Shown: positions 43,151 through 52,092 of the stretch, one piece after another
How the letters are laid out: each line of letters starts with the position of its first letter
How positions within the stretch are numbered: position 1 is the first letter of the stretch
Assembly (NCBI GenBank): GCA_018268085.1
Contig: JAFDXE010000008.1
Coordinates: 62,001-126,000 of the forward strand
DNA from: Bacteroidota bacterium
GTDB lineage: Bacteria > Bacteroidota > Bacteroidia > Chitinophagales > Chitinophagaceae
Direction: 5' to 3'
DNA length: 64,000 nucleotides
Notes under the pieces: generated by a model
Seen by the model: the letters and a program-made list of their open reading frames with translations, nothing else
What the model was told of the DNA's origin: nothing
Databases searched by the model: none
Program-made: the position numbers and the translations under genes

Positions 43151-44038
43151 ATGAAAAATGTTTCCGTTATCGGCGCCGGTACAATGGGAAATGGAATTGC
43201 CCACGTATTCGCCCAATCAGGTTTCACCGTTACATTAATAGATGTGAATCCTTCGCAACTACAAAGAGCGATGGATACTATCAATAAAAACCTCGACAGG
43301 CAGCTTACAAAAGGCACTATAACCGAAGACCAGAAAAAATCTACGCTTGCAAATATCACTACCACTTCTGATGTTGCCATTGGTGTACAATCAGCCGAAC
43401 TTGTGGTAGAAGCCGCAACAGAGAACATTACGCTTAAACTTGAAATATTTAAACAGATAGATCTGTTCGCTCCTTCCGGATGTATATTGGCAACCAATAC
43501 CTCTTCTATCTCCATAACTAAAATAGCCGCAACTACAAAAAGGCCTGAACTGGTTATCGGGATGCATTTCATGAACCCGGTTCCCGTAATGAAGCTGGTT
43601 GAGATCATCAACGGTTATGCAACTAAAAAAGAAGTAACAGAAACAATTGTTGCATTAAGCAAACAGCTTGGAAAAATTCCCTGCACCGTAAACGATTATC
43701 CGGGATTTATTGCCAACCGCATCTTAATGCCCATGATCAATGAAGCGATTTATAGTTTATTTGAAGGTGTGGCGGGTGTGGAAGAAATTGATACCGTTAT
43801 GAAATTAGGCATGGCTCACCCAATGGGACCATTACAACTGGCAGATTTTATCGGCCTGGATGTTTGCCTCAGCATATTAAGGGTTTTACATGAAGGCTTT
43901 GGTAATCCTAAATATGCCCCGTGCCCGCTACTGGTAAATATGGTAACTGCCGGGAACCTGGGTGCAAAAAGCGGCGAAGGATTTTATGTGTACACTGCCG
44001 GCAGTAAGGAACTCGTGGTAAGCAACAGTTTCAAATAA
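43151..44038 (+). CDS. hbd: 3-hydroxybutyryl-CoA dehydrogenase
   Basis: 295 residues. Rossmann NAD(P) motif GAGTMGNG (residues 8-15), catalytic His/Glu region GMHFMNPVPVMKLVEII and the C-terminal domain signature NDYPGFIANRILMPMINEAI followed by GVEEIDTVMKLGMAHPMGPLQLADFIGLD. It interconverts 3-hydroxybutyryl-CoA and acetoacetyl-CoA. With the dehydrogenase upstream it lies on the crotonyl-CoA to acetoacetyl-CoA route; the hydratase needed between them is not in the window. A strong terminator follows. Confidence 0.94.
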   Translation: MKNVSVIGAGTMGNGIAHVFAQSGFTVTLIDVNPSQLQRAMDTINKNLDRQLTKGTITEDQKKSTLANITTTSDVAIGVQSAELVVEAATENITLKLEIFKQIDLFAPSGCILATNTSSISITKIAATTKRPELVIGMHFMNPVPVMKLVEIINGYATKKEVTETIVALSKQLGKIPCTVNDYPGFIANRILMPMINEAIYSLFEGVAGVEEIDTVMKLGMAHPMGPLQLADFIGLDVCLSILRVLHEGFGNPKYAPCPLLVNMVTAGNLGAKSGEGFYVYTAGSKELVVSNSFK

Positions 44039-44066
44039 AGAAAACCAACCAATGATATGTAAACAG

Positions 44067-44095
44067 CAGGTGATTGAACATCACCTGTTTTTTTT
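44067..44095 (+). terminator. Intrinsic terminator after hbd
   Basis: CAGGTGAT (44067-44074) pairs with ATCACCTG (44080-44087) around TGAAC, followed by eight T. One of the cleanest terminators in the window. Confidence 0.92.
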
Positions 44096-44160
44096 GCGCC
44101 CTGCTTTATACATCATTTGTAAATTACAATAAGGCACAACAACCAATTAAATTAACGTGT

Positions 44161-44775
44161 ATGGGAAAATTCATAAAAGAGATAGACAATTATATTGATA
44201 AATCCGCAGCATTTGCCCAACCCATTCTAATGCACTTACGTGAACTGGTACACGAAGTTTGCCCCGACGTGGAAGAAAAAATAAAATGGGGCTTTCCTCA
44301 TTTTGATTATAAAGGAGAAATGATGTGCAGCATGGCAGCATTTAAGCAACATGCGGTAATGGGCTTCTGGAAAGCATCCATTATGAAAGATAAATCACTG
44401 GGCAACATGGCAAAGTCGGAACAGGCAATGGGCCACCTCGGAAAAATTACTTCACTTAAAGATCTTCCATCCGATAAAAAACTCACTTCCTACATTAAAG
44501 AAGCCATGCAGTTAAATGAACTGGGTATTAAATTGCCTGCAAGGCCAAAATCAACAGAAAAAAAAGTACTGGTTATTCCCGATTATTTTTTAAAAGCGAT
44601 GGCAAAGAATAAAAAGGCAAAGCAGGTGTTTGACAATTTTGCTTACTCCCATAAAAAAGAATATGTGGAGTGGATCACAGATGCAAAAACAGAAGCTACA
44701 AGAGATAAACGAATGAAAACTGCCATTGAATGGATTGCTGAAGGCAAGGGCAGGAACTGGCAATACAAGCGTTGA
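44161..44775 (+). CDS. YdeI/OmpD-associated family protein with DUF1801 domain
   Basis: 204 residues from the ATG after the hbd terminator; the open frame extends into the terminator and is ignored there. The N-terminal DUF1801 part has VEEKIKWGFPHFDYKGEMMCSM. The C-terminal part (FDNFAYSHKKEYVEWITDAKTEATRDKRMKTAIEWIAEGK) is the bacteriocin-protection/YdeI motif. These proteins are small, cytoplasmic and poorly understood. It converges on the MmcQ-like gene, 21 bases apart. Confidence 0.82.
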   Translation: MGKFIKEIDNYIDKSAAFAQPILMHLRELVHEVCPDVEEKIKWGFPHFDYKGEMMCSMAAFKQHAVMGFWKASIMKDKSLGNMAKSEQAMGHLGKITSLKDLPSDKKLTSYIKEAMQLNELGIKLPARPKSTEKKVLVIPDYFLKAMAKNKKAKQVFDNFAYSHKKEYVEWITDAKTEATRDKRMKTAIEWIAEGKGRNWQYKR

Positions 44776-44796
44776 TGAAACGTAGCTTTGCATTCC

Positions 44797-45114
44797 TCAT
44801 TTGATTAGCCCGAATGAATTCCGGATCATTTCCAATACCATTTTCGAGGGTAGCTGCCCGTTTACAATAATCGTATTCCAGTGTTTTTTATTCATGTGGT
44901 AACCGGGCAAAACGGAATCCGGGAATTCTTCTCTTAACTCGATTGCCCTGTCCGGCTCGCATTTAACATTAAAGCGCAGGGGTTCTGCATCGAGTGACAG
45001 CAGTAAAAAAATTTTCCCTTTTACCTTAAACACCAATGTATTTTCTCCAAAAGGAAATCCCTCTTCTACCTTTCCCAGGCTTAATGCATATTCACGTATT
45101 GTTTCAATATCCAT
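44797..45114 (-). CDS. MmcQ/YjbR family protein
   Basis: 105 residues from the ATG that fits the family start (DIETIREYALSLGKVEEGFPFGENTLVFKV). An extension of 11 codons upstream is open but runs into a terminator. WNTIIVNGQLPSKMVLEMIRNSFGLI is the typical C-terminal segment of the CyaY-like fold. The family is called DNA-binding on weak grounds. No function can be assigned. Confidence 0.85.
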   Translation of the reverse strand: MDIETIREYALSLGKVEEGFPFGENTLVFKVKGKIFLLLSLDAEPLRFNVKCEPDRAIELREEFPDSVLPGYHMNKKHWNTIIVNGQLPSKMVLEMIRNSFGLIK

Positions 45115-45147
45115 TGTAAAAAGTATGACCCTTGTATTAAATAACAA

Positions 45148-45167
45148 AGCCTTCCGGCTGGAAGGCT
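45148..45167 (-). terminator. Intrinsic terminator after the T9SS type B protein gene
   Basis: AGCCTTCC (45148-45155) pairs with GGAAGGCT (45160-45167) around GGCT, with a T-rich tail on the minus strand. Confidence 0.82.
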
Positions 45168-45190
45168 CTGTTACCTATTTTATTTCATGA

Positions 45191-48100
45191 TTAACGAAGT
45201 AATGTAAGATCTGTTCTTACCGTTCTTGATTTACCATTTCTGAATTTAAATTCAACGATAGCATAGTAAGTTCCATCAGGTAATTCTTTACCCTTGTATT
45301 TACCATCCCATAAATTCCTGTAGTCTTTAGATTCGAACACCCTTGAACCATACCTGTTAAATACCGCTACGGTTACATTAGTGAGGCAAGAGTATGAATC
45401 GTACACCAGCCACATATCATTTATTCCGTCTCCGTTTGGTGAGAATGCATTTCTTACATTTTCACAACCTACGTTTGGAATTACATTAACGGTAAGCTGA
45501 TCCGTTGCTGTACAACCATTGGTATTGGTAACGGTGATCTGGTAAGTAGTTGTACCATCCTGGATTACCGGTGTAACAACCGGGTTAAGTACATTCGTAG
45601 CACTCAATCCGGTAGCTGGTGTCCACAAAATTGTAGATAAGTTAGGATTTGATCCTGTTACAATTGCGGTAGCCTGTTCGCTTTGACCGGCAATAATATC
45701 CAAAGGACCTCCTGCATCAACGGTAAGATTCTTATCAATCCTGATAGTTACTTTAGCTGAATCTGTACACACACCATAGGTTACATACACCGTATATAAT
45801 GTAGTATCTGTTGGCGATGCAATGGTAGAAGCACTGGTTGGTGCACTTAAGCCTGTAGAAGGAGACCATGTATAAGAATCTCCCGGAACTGAACTGTTTG
45901 CCGTTAAGGTAACAGACTGGTTCAGACATAATGTTGTATCCGGACGAACAGTTACCGGGTATAAGTCATCAGTAAATGTTACTACCAATGGTGCTGATTC
46001 TGAAGTACAACCCAATGAATCAAGAACTGTAATTGTGTATGTTCCTGGGTTTACGGTAAATGTATTACCCGGCTGGAATGCACCCGGTATTGAACTGATT
46101 CCATATTGGAACTGGCTACCAACCCCTGTTGGATCAGTAACGGTAATCTGCCCTGGAACTGTACAGGTTGCATTACCTGTTGAAGCAACATTAAAACGAA
46201 CGGTATCTACAACCAGGGTAACCAGAGCCGTATCAGTACACCCTGTGGTATTACTTGTTACCACTACCTGGTAAACACCGCTGGTATCAGCCGCTGAAGG
46301 ATTTCCTACAGAACTTCCATCTGGATAGTGACTCCAGGATGTTGTTAATCCAGTGGTATCATATACTGTTTCAAGGTCTTTTGTAGAGCCTTTACAGATA
46401 TATACTGTTGTGTCGTTACCGATATTCGGGCGAGGCGCTACCACTACTGAAGTTTGTGCAAAACAAGTACTTCCTAGTGGACCCGGAATTGTTGCCGTTA
46501 CGGTATAAATATAAGTTCCCGGTTCGTCTGGCACCTGAACGCCAACAGGATTTTGCTGGGTAGAAAGACCTGTGTTCAAATTGAAACAGTTAGGTCCGTT
46601 CCACTGATAGTTAGCACCGGTAACTGTTGAAGCTGTAAGATTGATCAGTGATCCCGGGCAGGCCGGTCCGCTGTTGCCTGCAGTTAAAGTACAAACGATA
46701 TTACAGTTGGTTGATCCTGTTCCGCCATTTTGATAGAAGGTAACAGAACCTGCCTGGTTAGAGAAGTTAGTAATTAACAGCACATACACATCACCTACCT
46801 GGCCATTGGTTAGTGTTGCCGTTTCTGTTCCGGCTGTTGAATAGCTACAGCTTACGATATTATTAGCCGCAAGGTTACCGCAGCTTGCAGGAAGATTAGG
46901 GAATGGTCCCCAAAGAACGTAGTCAACGTCCACTATCTGACCTGCTGTATTTGTTTGTTGAATAAGGATATTAATATTACCGGCAGTTTGAACCTGGAAA
47001 TAATACCATGCCGGATTTGGTGTAGAACCAAGGCAACCATAAATACCACCGCCACCTAAGGAAGGAACGTTAGTACTATTAGGATAAGTGTACGTTTGGC
47101 TTGAGCAGAAAGACTGCGCACCCAAACAGTTGCCACCCGGAGGAGGCGGAGGTGGAATGCTTGCACAGATACCGAATGTACCTGGGTTATCATTTCCATA
47201 TTCCCAGAACCTCACATATACAGTACTACCTGGAGTTAAACTGGTAAGGCTTAATCTTGGCATCAAACCATTAGCACTACCATCATCATCGCAGCCAATT
47301 AACTGGAGGTTATCGCAGGTACCCCTGTAAACCGCCATACCACCATCTGTGATAACACCTGTTTGTGTATCCAGGATTAATTTTCCATCGCAGGGAACCG
47401 TTACTTTAAACCAAACATCACCTCCCTGGTAATTTGCACAACCCGGGGCCGGTGCACCGTTTGTTCCGGTTGCACTTTGTGTAGAGAAAGTTTGGTAATT
47501 ACAAACATTTGAAGCACTTAATTGAATAGCATTACAAGGTTCATCATTTGCCGGAGGTGGCGGTGGAATTGTTACACAAATTCCGAATGAACCCGTATTA
47601 CCGGTAATTCCATTCGACCAGAAACGAATCCAGATGGTACTACCCGGAGTAAGACTTGTAGCTACAATTTTAGGCATGTTTCCATTTGGACTACTATTAT
47701 CATCACAGGCAATCAACTGTAGGTTATCGCAAGTGCCCCTGTAAATGGCCATTCCTCCGTCGGTAACTTCACCAACCTGTGTATCAAAACTAAGTGAACC
47801 ACCAGCAGGAACTGTTACAGTAAACCAAACATCGCCGCCTGTATAATTGGCACAACCCGGAGCAGGTACACCTGCAGAAGATGTGGCGCCATCATCGGTA
47901 AATGTTTGATAGTTACAAGTTGTAGTTGGTGTAGGTAATGCTGTTGCGTTACAAGGATCATCATAAGCAGGTGGAGGGCCAGGATATTTCACACAGATCC
48001 CGAAGGTTCCAAATGTATTTCCACCGTATTCCCAGCACCTGATCCAAATGGTAGATCCAACGGTAAGGCTGTTATTGGTGATCAATGACATTAAACCCGG

Positions 48101-48502
48101 ACCTGAATCATCATCACATGCAATCAATTGAAGATTATCGCATGTACCCCTGTATATGGCCATACCCAAATCGGTAATACCACCAGCCAGTGTACTAAAA
48201 GTAAGGTTTCCGTTAGACGCTGCAGGAACAACTACCTGGAACCAGATGTCGCCTCCCTGGTAATTCGCACATCCGGGAGCAGGCGCACCAGCTGTTGCAG
48301 TAGCACCGGTATTATCAAAAGTCTGGTAATTACAAATTACATCCGGGGTAAGTGGAATAGCGTTACAAGGATCATCGTTACCAGGCTGAGCAAAACTACT
48401 CATGGCAAGGCCGATGATTAACGTAACCATTAACATGAATTGTTTTCCGGCAGTTTTTAAAAGCAATTGAAAACTATTAATGGTGGGTATAGTTAACTGC
48501 AT
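45191..48502 (-). CDS. Large secreted repeat protein with T9SS type B (gliding-associated) C-terminal domain
   Basis: 1103 residues. A signal peptide after a longer N-terminus ends near AMSSFAQ. Residues 43-457 are three tandem copies of a 138-residue module (DDPCN, GCANYQGGD-WF, YRGTCDNLQLI-CDD, GSTIWIR, GTFGIC) separated by proline runs. Residues 458-605 hold another beta domain (NPAWYYFQVQ, DVDYVLWGPF), followed by several Ig/PKD-like domains to about 1010. The last 90 residues are a CHU-type sorting domain (NAFSPNGDGINDMWLV, FNRYGSRVFESKDY, LPDGTYYAIVEF). It should be exported by T9SS and attached to or released from the surface. Its SprF partner lies upstream. Confidence 0.85.
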   Translation of the reverse strand: MQLTIPTINSFQLLLKTAGKQFMLMVTLIIGLAMSSFAQPGNDDPCNAIPLTPDVICNYQTFDNTGATATAGAPAPGCANYQGGDIWFQVVVPAASNGNLTFSTLAGGITDLGMAIYRGTCDNLQLIACDDDSGPGLMSLITNNSLTVGSTIWIRCWEYGGNTFGTFGICVKYPGPPPAYDDPCNATALPTPTTTCNYQTFTDDGATSSAGVPAPGCANYTGGDVWFTVTVPAGGSLSFDTQVGEVTDGGMAIYRGTCDNLQLIACDDNSSPNGNMPKIVATSLTPGSTIWIRFWSNGITGNTGSFGICVTIPPPPPANDEPCNAIQLSASNVCNYQTFSTQSATGTNGAPAPGCANYQGGDVWFKVTVPCDGKLILDTQTGVITDGGMAVYRGTCDNLQLIGCDDDGSANGLMPRLSLTSLTPGSTVYVRFWEYGNDNPGTFGICASIPPPPPPGGNCLGAQSFCSSQTYTYPNSTNVPSLGGGGIYGCLGSTPNPAWYYFQVQTAGNINILIQQTNTAGQIVDVDYVLWGPFPNLPASCGNLAANNIVSCSYSTAGTETATLTNGQVGDVYVLLITNFSNQAGSVTFYQNGGTGSTNCNIVCTLTAGNSGPACPGSLINLTASTVTGANYQWNGPNCFNLNTGLSTQQNPVGVQVPDEPGTYIYTVTATIPGPLGSTCFAQTSVVVAPRPNIGNDTTVYICKGSTKDLETVYDTTGLTTSWSHYPDGSSVGNPSAADTSGVYQVVVTSNTTGCTDTALVTLVVDTVRFNVASTGNATCTVPGQITVTDPTGVGSQFQYGISSIPGAFQPGNTFTVNPGTYTITVLDSLGCTSESAPLVVTFTDDLYPVTVRPDTTLCLNQSVTLTANSSVPGDSYTWSPSTGLSAPTSASTIASPTDTTLYTVYVTYGVCTDSAKVTIRIDKNLTVDAGGPLDIIAGQSEQATAIVTGSNPNLSTILWTPATGLSATNVLNPVVTPVIQDGTTTYQITVTNTNGCTATDQLTVNVIPNVGCENVRNAFSPNGDGINDMWLVYDSYSCLTNVTVAVFNRYGSRVFESKDYRNLWDGKYKGKELPDGTYYAIVEFKFRNGKSRTVRTDLTLLR
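47132..48376 (-). repeat. Three tandem 138-residue modules in the T9SS protein
   Basis: Units at 47963-48376, 47546-47962 and 47132-47545 code for modules of 138, 139 and 138 residues. Each has seven or eight shared blocks, including GTCDNLQLI and PGCANY. Lengths are almost equal and order is exact, so they arose by tandem duplication, with moderate later divergence. Confidence 0.85.
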
Positions 48503-48548
48503 ATTTTGATTGATTTAATGTTTTTAAGGTTTATTGGTGGTTTAGGGA

Positions 48549-49448
48549 TTATTTTTTTGAAAGATCAAATTGTAAACCTACTTCGTGTGCACCAGAACCT
48601 GAAGTAAAGATGCTGATCGGACTTGTATAATAATCATAAGAGTAAGTTGCACTAATTCTTTGCAGAATTTTGAAACCGGCCTGAATGCTCCAGAATTGCC
48701 TTACTCTCCAGTTTAATCCCCACCATATTTTATCCTGGTAATTTAATTTCGCTCCCAGGTCAAATTCAGTTGGTGCATGTTCTATTACCCTTACCATTGC
48801 ATTCGGGATTACATAAATATCATCACCTGTTTGCAATTTATAATTTGCAGTAAAATTCCAGTGGCGGTATAATTTTCCATGAGTATACGCTCCCGGAACA
48901 TCTGCAATCTTTATCCTTGATCCTACGATCTGCTGCGCTGCTGCCCCAACACTTAATTTACTGTTGGTCCAATATAAACCAGCGCCTGCATCAAACAAAA
49001 ATTTACTGCTTGCTCCGCCCAATAATGGATCATTTGGAATAGATGATTCAATTTTTGCTTTATCGATGGCATATTGCATACCTCTTACTTCAATACCAAT
49101 TCCGAACTTACTTTTCTCGTTTTTAGAAATAATATGATAAGAGTAAGCCAATTGCAAACCCGTTCTGCTGGTTGGCCCGGTTTCATCCCTGTAAACATAT
49201 CCGCCGATTCCCGCTTTCAGTTTCTTCAGATCTGCATCTGCATACACCATATACGTACGTGGATTACCAGGGAAAGAAGACCATTGACTCCTGTAGGAAA
49301 TACCTGCCATAGCATTGCCTGCAATACCCGCTGCTGCAGGATTGTACATAAGGTTATGCTGTAAAAACTGGCTGGTAAAATGTAACTGCTGCGCTTTTGC
49401 TGCTGCTATTCCTGTAATAAGGGCAATAGATAGTAGAACTTTTCTCAT
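48549..49448 (-). CDS. sprF: PorP/SprF family type IX secretion membrane protein
   Basis: 299 residues. Signal peptide ends at AAAKAQ. HFTSQFLQHNLMYNPAAAGIAGNAMAG is the standard PorP/SprF opening, and GISYRSQW and FDAGAGLYWTNSKLSVGAA continue the beta-barrel pattern. These outer membrane proteins work with particular type B T9SS cargo, as SprF does for SprB in Flavobacterium. The gene sits 46 bases upstream of the large type B cargo gene and is probably co-transcribed with it. Confidence 0.9.
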   Translation of the reverse strand: MRKVLLSIALITGIAAAKAQQLHFTSQFLQHNLMYNPAAAGIAGNAMAGISYRSQWSSFPGNPRTYMVYADADLKKLKAGIGGYVYRDETGPTSRTGLQLAYSYHIISKNEKSKFGIGIEVRGMQYAIDKAKIESSIPNDPLLGGASSKFLFDAGAGLYWTNSKLSVGAAAQQIVGSRIKIADVPGAYTHGKLYRHWNFTANYKLQTGDDIYVIPNAMVRVIEHAPTEFDLGAKLNYQDKIWWGLNWRVRQFWSIQAGFKILQRISATYSYDYYTSPISIFTSGSGAHEVGLQFDLSKK

Positions 49449-49541
49449 AATAAAATTTCTAATTTCTGTGTAAGTAGGAGTTAAAATTATAGAAAAATGT
49501 TAACAATAAGGTTAAATTTCACTTTTTTTATTCGACAAACA

Positions 49542-50138
49542 TCAGATCGCTTTATATTCCAGGCCATTCATTTCTTTCAGCCGAAAAATCAACTCTTCCG
49601 CCCTGTTTTTGGGTATCCCGATACGCATCAGCGAGAACAATTGCTGTTCATGTTCAAGTACGGTACAATTGTATTGCCTGATCAACTGCATAACCGTATT
49701 CATTAATGTATAATCAAATTGAAGTGAATACATTATTTCTACCTGCTTTTGAATAATAGGTACTGTTTGCAGCACCAGTGCTGTGGATGTTTTGTACGCA
49801 TTGATCAATCCCGGTACACCCAGTAATGTACCGCCGAAATACCGTACAACAATAACTGCTGTATTGGTTAGTTGTTTACTGTCGATCTGGCCTAGAATGG
49901 GCTTTCCTGCAGTACCTGATGGCTCACCATCATCGGAAGAACGAAAATTATCTCCATTCAATCCCAACCGGTAAGCAAAACAATGATGCACGGCTTTAGC
50001 ATGTTCTTTTTTTAAAGCCTGCAGGTGTTTTTTAAACTGATCGGCATTGTCTACCGGGTATGCATAAGCGATGAATTTACTTCCCCTGTCTTTAAACTCT
50101 GCCGAGCCGCTTTTATCTATTGTTTGATAGAAATCCAT
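49542..50138 (-). CDS. YigZ/IMPACT family protein
   Basis: 198 residues. The IMPACT N-terminal motif is present: EFKDRGSKFIAYAYPV, HHCFAYRLG and SSDDGEPSGTAGKPILGQI, then VVRYFGGTLLGVPGLINAYKTS. The C-terminal part is a DUF1949-like ferredoxin fold. The family may affect translation or ribosome function. Details are unknown. It lies 13 bases after ribD, on the same strand. Confidence 0.9.
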   Translation of the reverse strand: MDFYQTIDKSGSAEFKDRGSKFIAYAYPVDNADQFKKHLQALKKEHAKAVHHCFAYRLGLNGDNFRSSDDGEPSGTAGKPILGQIDSKQLTNTAVIVVRYFGGTLLGVPGLINAYKTSTALVLQTVPIIQKQVEIMYSLQFDYTLMNTVMQLIRQYNCTVLEHEQQLFSLMRIGIPKNRAEELIFRLKEMNGLEYKAI

Positions 50139-50151
50139 TTAGTATTGCCTG

Positions 50152-51198
50152 TTAATATTCATACTTGCTGTAATAATATATATCGTCTGTAAGCAGTTGA
50201 TCTTTTTTCAACAATGCCGCACTGTCAATAACAGGTGCTTTAATTCCATCCGTGATCAGCATTTCCCTGTTTACAATCATACGGGCTTCATCCCACAAGC
50301 CTTCTTCAATATAAGAGTTTATAAGCTTTGTTCCTCCTTCAATGATCACCGAATTGATCTTGAGCTTATACAGTGCTTTTGACAGCTCAACAGGAATTGT
50401 ATTTGCTCCATCGTACTTGATATAATGTATGTTGGCTTCCTGCGATTCCCTGATGGTATTCAGTATTATCGTTGGGGCTGCTTCATTAAATATATTTAAG
50501 GAAGATGGCAGTTTCAATGCTGCATCCAGTACTACCCGTACCGGGTTGCGCCCCGGCCATAACCTCGTTGTTAACGATGGATCGTCGTATAACGCGGTAT
50601 TAGTACCTACCATAATAGCAGCTTCTTCGCTTCTCCATTTGTGTACAAGCCTGTCGGTTATTTCATTGCTTATTTTTACGGATCTGTAATTTGGCCCGGC
50701 AATCATGGCATTATTACTCTGTGCCCATTTTAAAATAATGTAAGGTCGCTGCTTAGTATGAAAAGTAAAGAAACGCCGGTTTAACCAGGCAGCTTCCTTT
50801 TCCATCACCTGAACCTGCACATCGATCCCGGCAGCCTTAAGTTTTTCTATTCCTGTGCCATTTACTTTTTCAAAAGGATCAGTACAGGCAATCACAACCC
50901 TGGGTATTTTTTGTTGTATAATAAGCTCTGTGCAGGGAGGTGTTTTGCCGTAATGATTGCAGGGTTCAAGTGAAACATATAATGTACTTTCTTTCACCAG
51001 ATGTTGTTGATCTGCCGCTACGCTGGCAATACAATTTACTTCTGCATGTGCCTGTCCGTATTGCCGATGATATCCCTCACCAATTATCCTGTTGTTGTGA
51101 ACCAATACAGCACCAACCAGCGGATTAGGCGCCACATTTCCCGAGGCTCGCTGCGCAAGATCAAGGCAACGCTGCATGTATATATCCTGGTTGTTCAA
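50152..51198 (-). CDS. ribD: Bifunctional riboflavin biosynthesis protein RibD
   Basis: 348 residues. The N-terminal cytidine-deaminase-like domain has the zinc ligands His51 (HAEVNCI) and Cys80/Cys89 (EPCNHYGKTPPC). The C-terminal half, from about residue 145 (PYIILKWAQS), is the NADPH-dependent reductase with VGTNTALYDDPSLTTR and SVIIEGGTKLINS. It performs two consecutive steps from the GTP cyclohydrolase product in riboflavin synthesis. It is divergent from prmC across 42 bases that hold a symmetrical inverted repeat. Confidence 0.95.
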   Translation of the reverse strand: MNNQDIYMQRCLDLAQRASGNVAPNPLVGAVLVHNNRIIGEGYHRQYGQAHAEVNCIASVAADQQHLVKESTLYVSLEPCNHYGKTPPCTELIIQQKIPRVVIACTDPFEKVNGTGIEKLKAAGIDVQVQVMEKEAAWLNRRFFTFHTKQRPYIILKWAQSNNAMIAGPNYRSVKISNEITDRLVHKWRSEEAAIMVGTNTALYDDPSLTTRLWPGRNPVRVVLDAALKLPSSLNIFNEAAPTIILNTIRESQEANIHYIKYDGANTIPVELSKALYKLKINSVIIEGGTKLINSYIEEGLWDEARMIVNREMLITDGIKAPVIDSAALLKKDQLLTDDIYYYSKYEY

Positions 51199-51199
51199 C

Positions 51200-51240
51200 G
51201 GCGCAAAAGTAAGGATAGAAAAATAAACTAAGTTTGCGCC
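51200..51240. promoter_or_regulatory. Inverted repeat with two outward -7-like elements between ribD and prmC
   Basis: GGCGCAAA (51200-51207) and TTTGCGCC (51233-51240) are exact inverse copies. Each arm forms part of a -7-like box: TACTTTTG on minus (51204-51211) and TAAGTTTG on plus (51229-51236). Neither has a clear TTTG at -33. The plus box ends 4 bases before the prmC GTG start. Confidence 0.5.
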
Positions 51241-52092
51241 GTGACGGTTAAAGAACTATACAGATTTTTTTTACACGAGTTATCAAATACCAGTTTCCGG
51301 GAAGATGCAACAGCCATTAGTTCTATCATTTTTGAAGAGGTTGCAGGAATTGATAAAAAACATCTCATTCAAAATCCCGGTGCCATTCTTCCTGAAGATG
51401 TAGTTGAGCGCATCCAACATTGCCTGTCGGAATTAAAAAACAATAAACCTGTACAATACATTACCGGTTATTGCTGGTTTTACAATATGAAGCTTAGGGT
51501 TAACCCGAATGTACTGATACCACGCCCTGAAACAGAAGAGCTTGCCAAAGCAGTTATTGAGTATGCATCAAAAAAACAACGGTCAGCCATACTCGATATT
51601 GGCACTGGTAGTGGTTGTATAGCCATCGCCATAAAAAAAAATGTACCAGGCGCAACAGTTACGGCAATTGATATCAGTAAGGAAGCACTTGAAACTGCTG
51701 CTGCAAATGCATTGGCAGAAAATGCAAGCATCCAGTTATTGCAAACAGATATCCTCTCTCCCATAAGCCGGCAGCAACTTGATGTGTACGATGTAATTGT
51801 AAGTAATCCGCCATACATTCCATTGCAGGAATCAGCTACGATGGATAAAAACGTAACTGCGTATGAACCGCACCTGGCTTTGTTTGTAGATAACAACAAG
51901 CCTTTGGTTTTTTATGAAGCCATCTGTGCATTTGCGGAAGAACATTTGAAAAATGACGGTGTGGTATTCCTGGAAACCCATGAACAACTTGCCGGATCTG
52001 TAGCAAAATTATTTTCTCACCACTATGAAAGTCATGTCATCAAAGATATGTTTGGAAAAGAGAGAATGGTAATGGCTATTCGTTGCCGGTAA
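51241..52092 (+). CDS. prmC: Peptide chain release factor N5-glutamine methyltransferase
   Basis: 283 residues. The SAM-binding motif is DIGTGSGCIAI (119-129), and the Gln-binding NPPY motif is at residues 189-192 (SNPPYIPLQE). NVLIPRPETEEL is the family's mid-domain signature. It methylates the GGQ glutamine of release factors. The start codon is GTG, chosen because TVKELYRFFLHEL aligns with normal family starts. The upstream -7-like box implies a very short or absent leader. The 3' end overlaps the convergent exbD by 17 bases. Confidence 0.93.
   Translation: MTVKELYRFFLHELSNTSFREDATAISSIIFEEVAGIDKKHLIQNPGAILPEDVVERIQHCLSELKNNKPVQYITGYCWFYNMKLRVNPNVLIPRPETEELAKAVIEYASKKQRSAILDIGTGSGCIAIAIKKNVPGATVTAIDISKEALETAAANALAENASIQLLQTDILSPISRQQLDVYDVIVSNPPYIPLQESATMDKNVTAYEPHLALFVDNNKPLVFYEAICAFAEEHLKNDGVVFLETHEQLAGSVAKLFSHHYESHVIKDMFGKERMVMAIRCR

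Noticed and set aside
43147-43611. Minus-strand open frame (154 codons) inside hbd
   Set aside because: It lies opposite the NAD-binding half of 3-hydroxybutyryl-CoA dehydrogenase and has no recognisable features or promoter.
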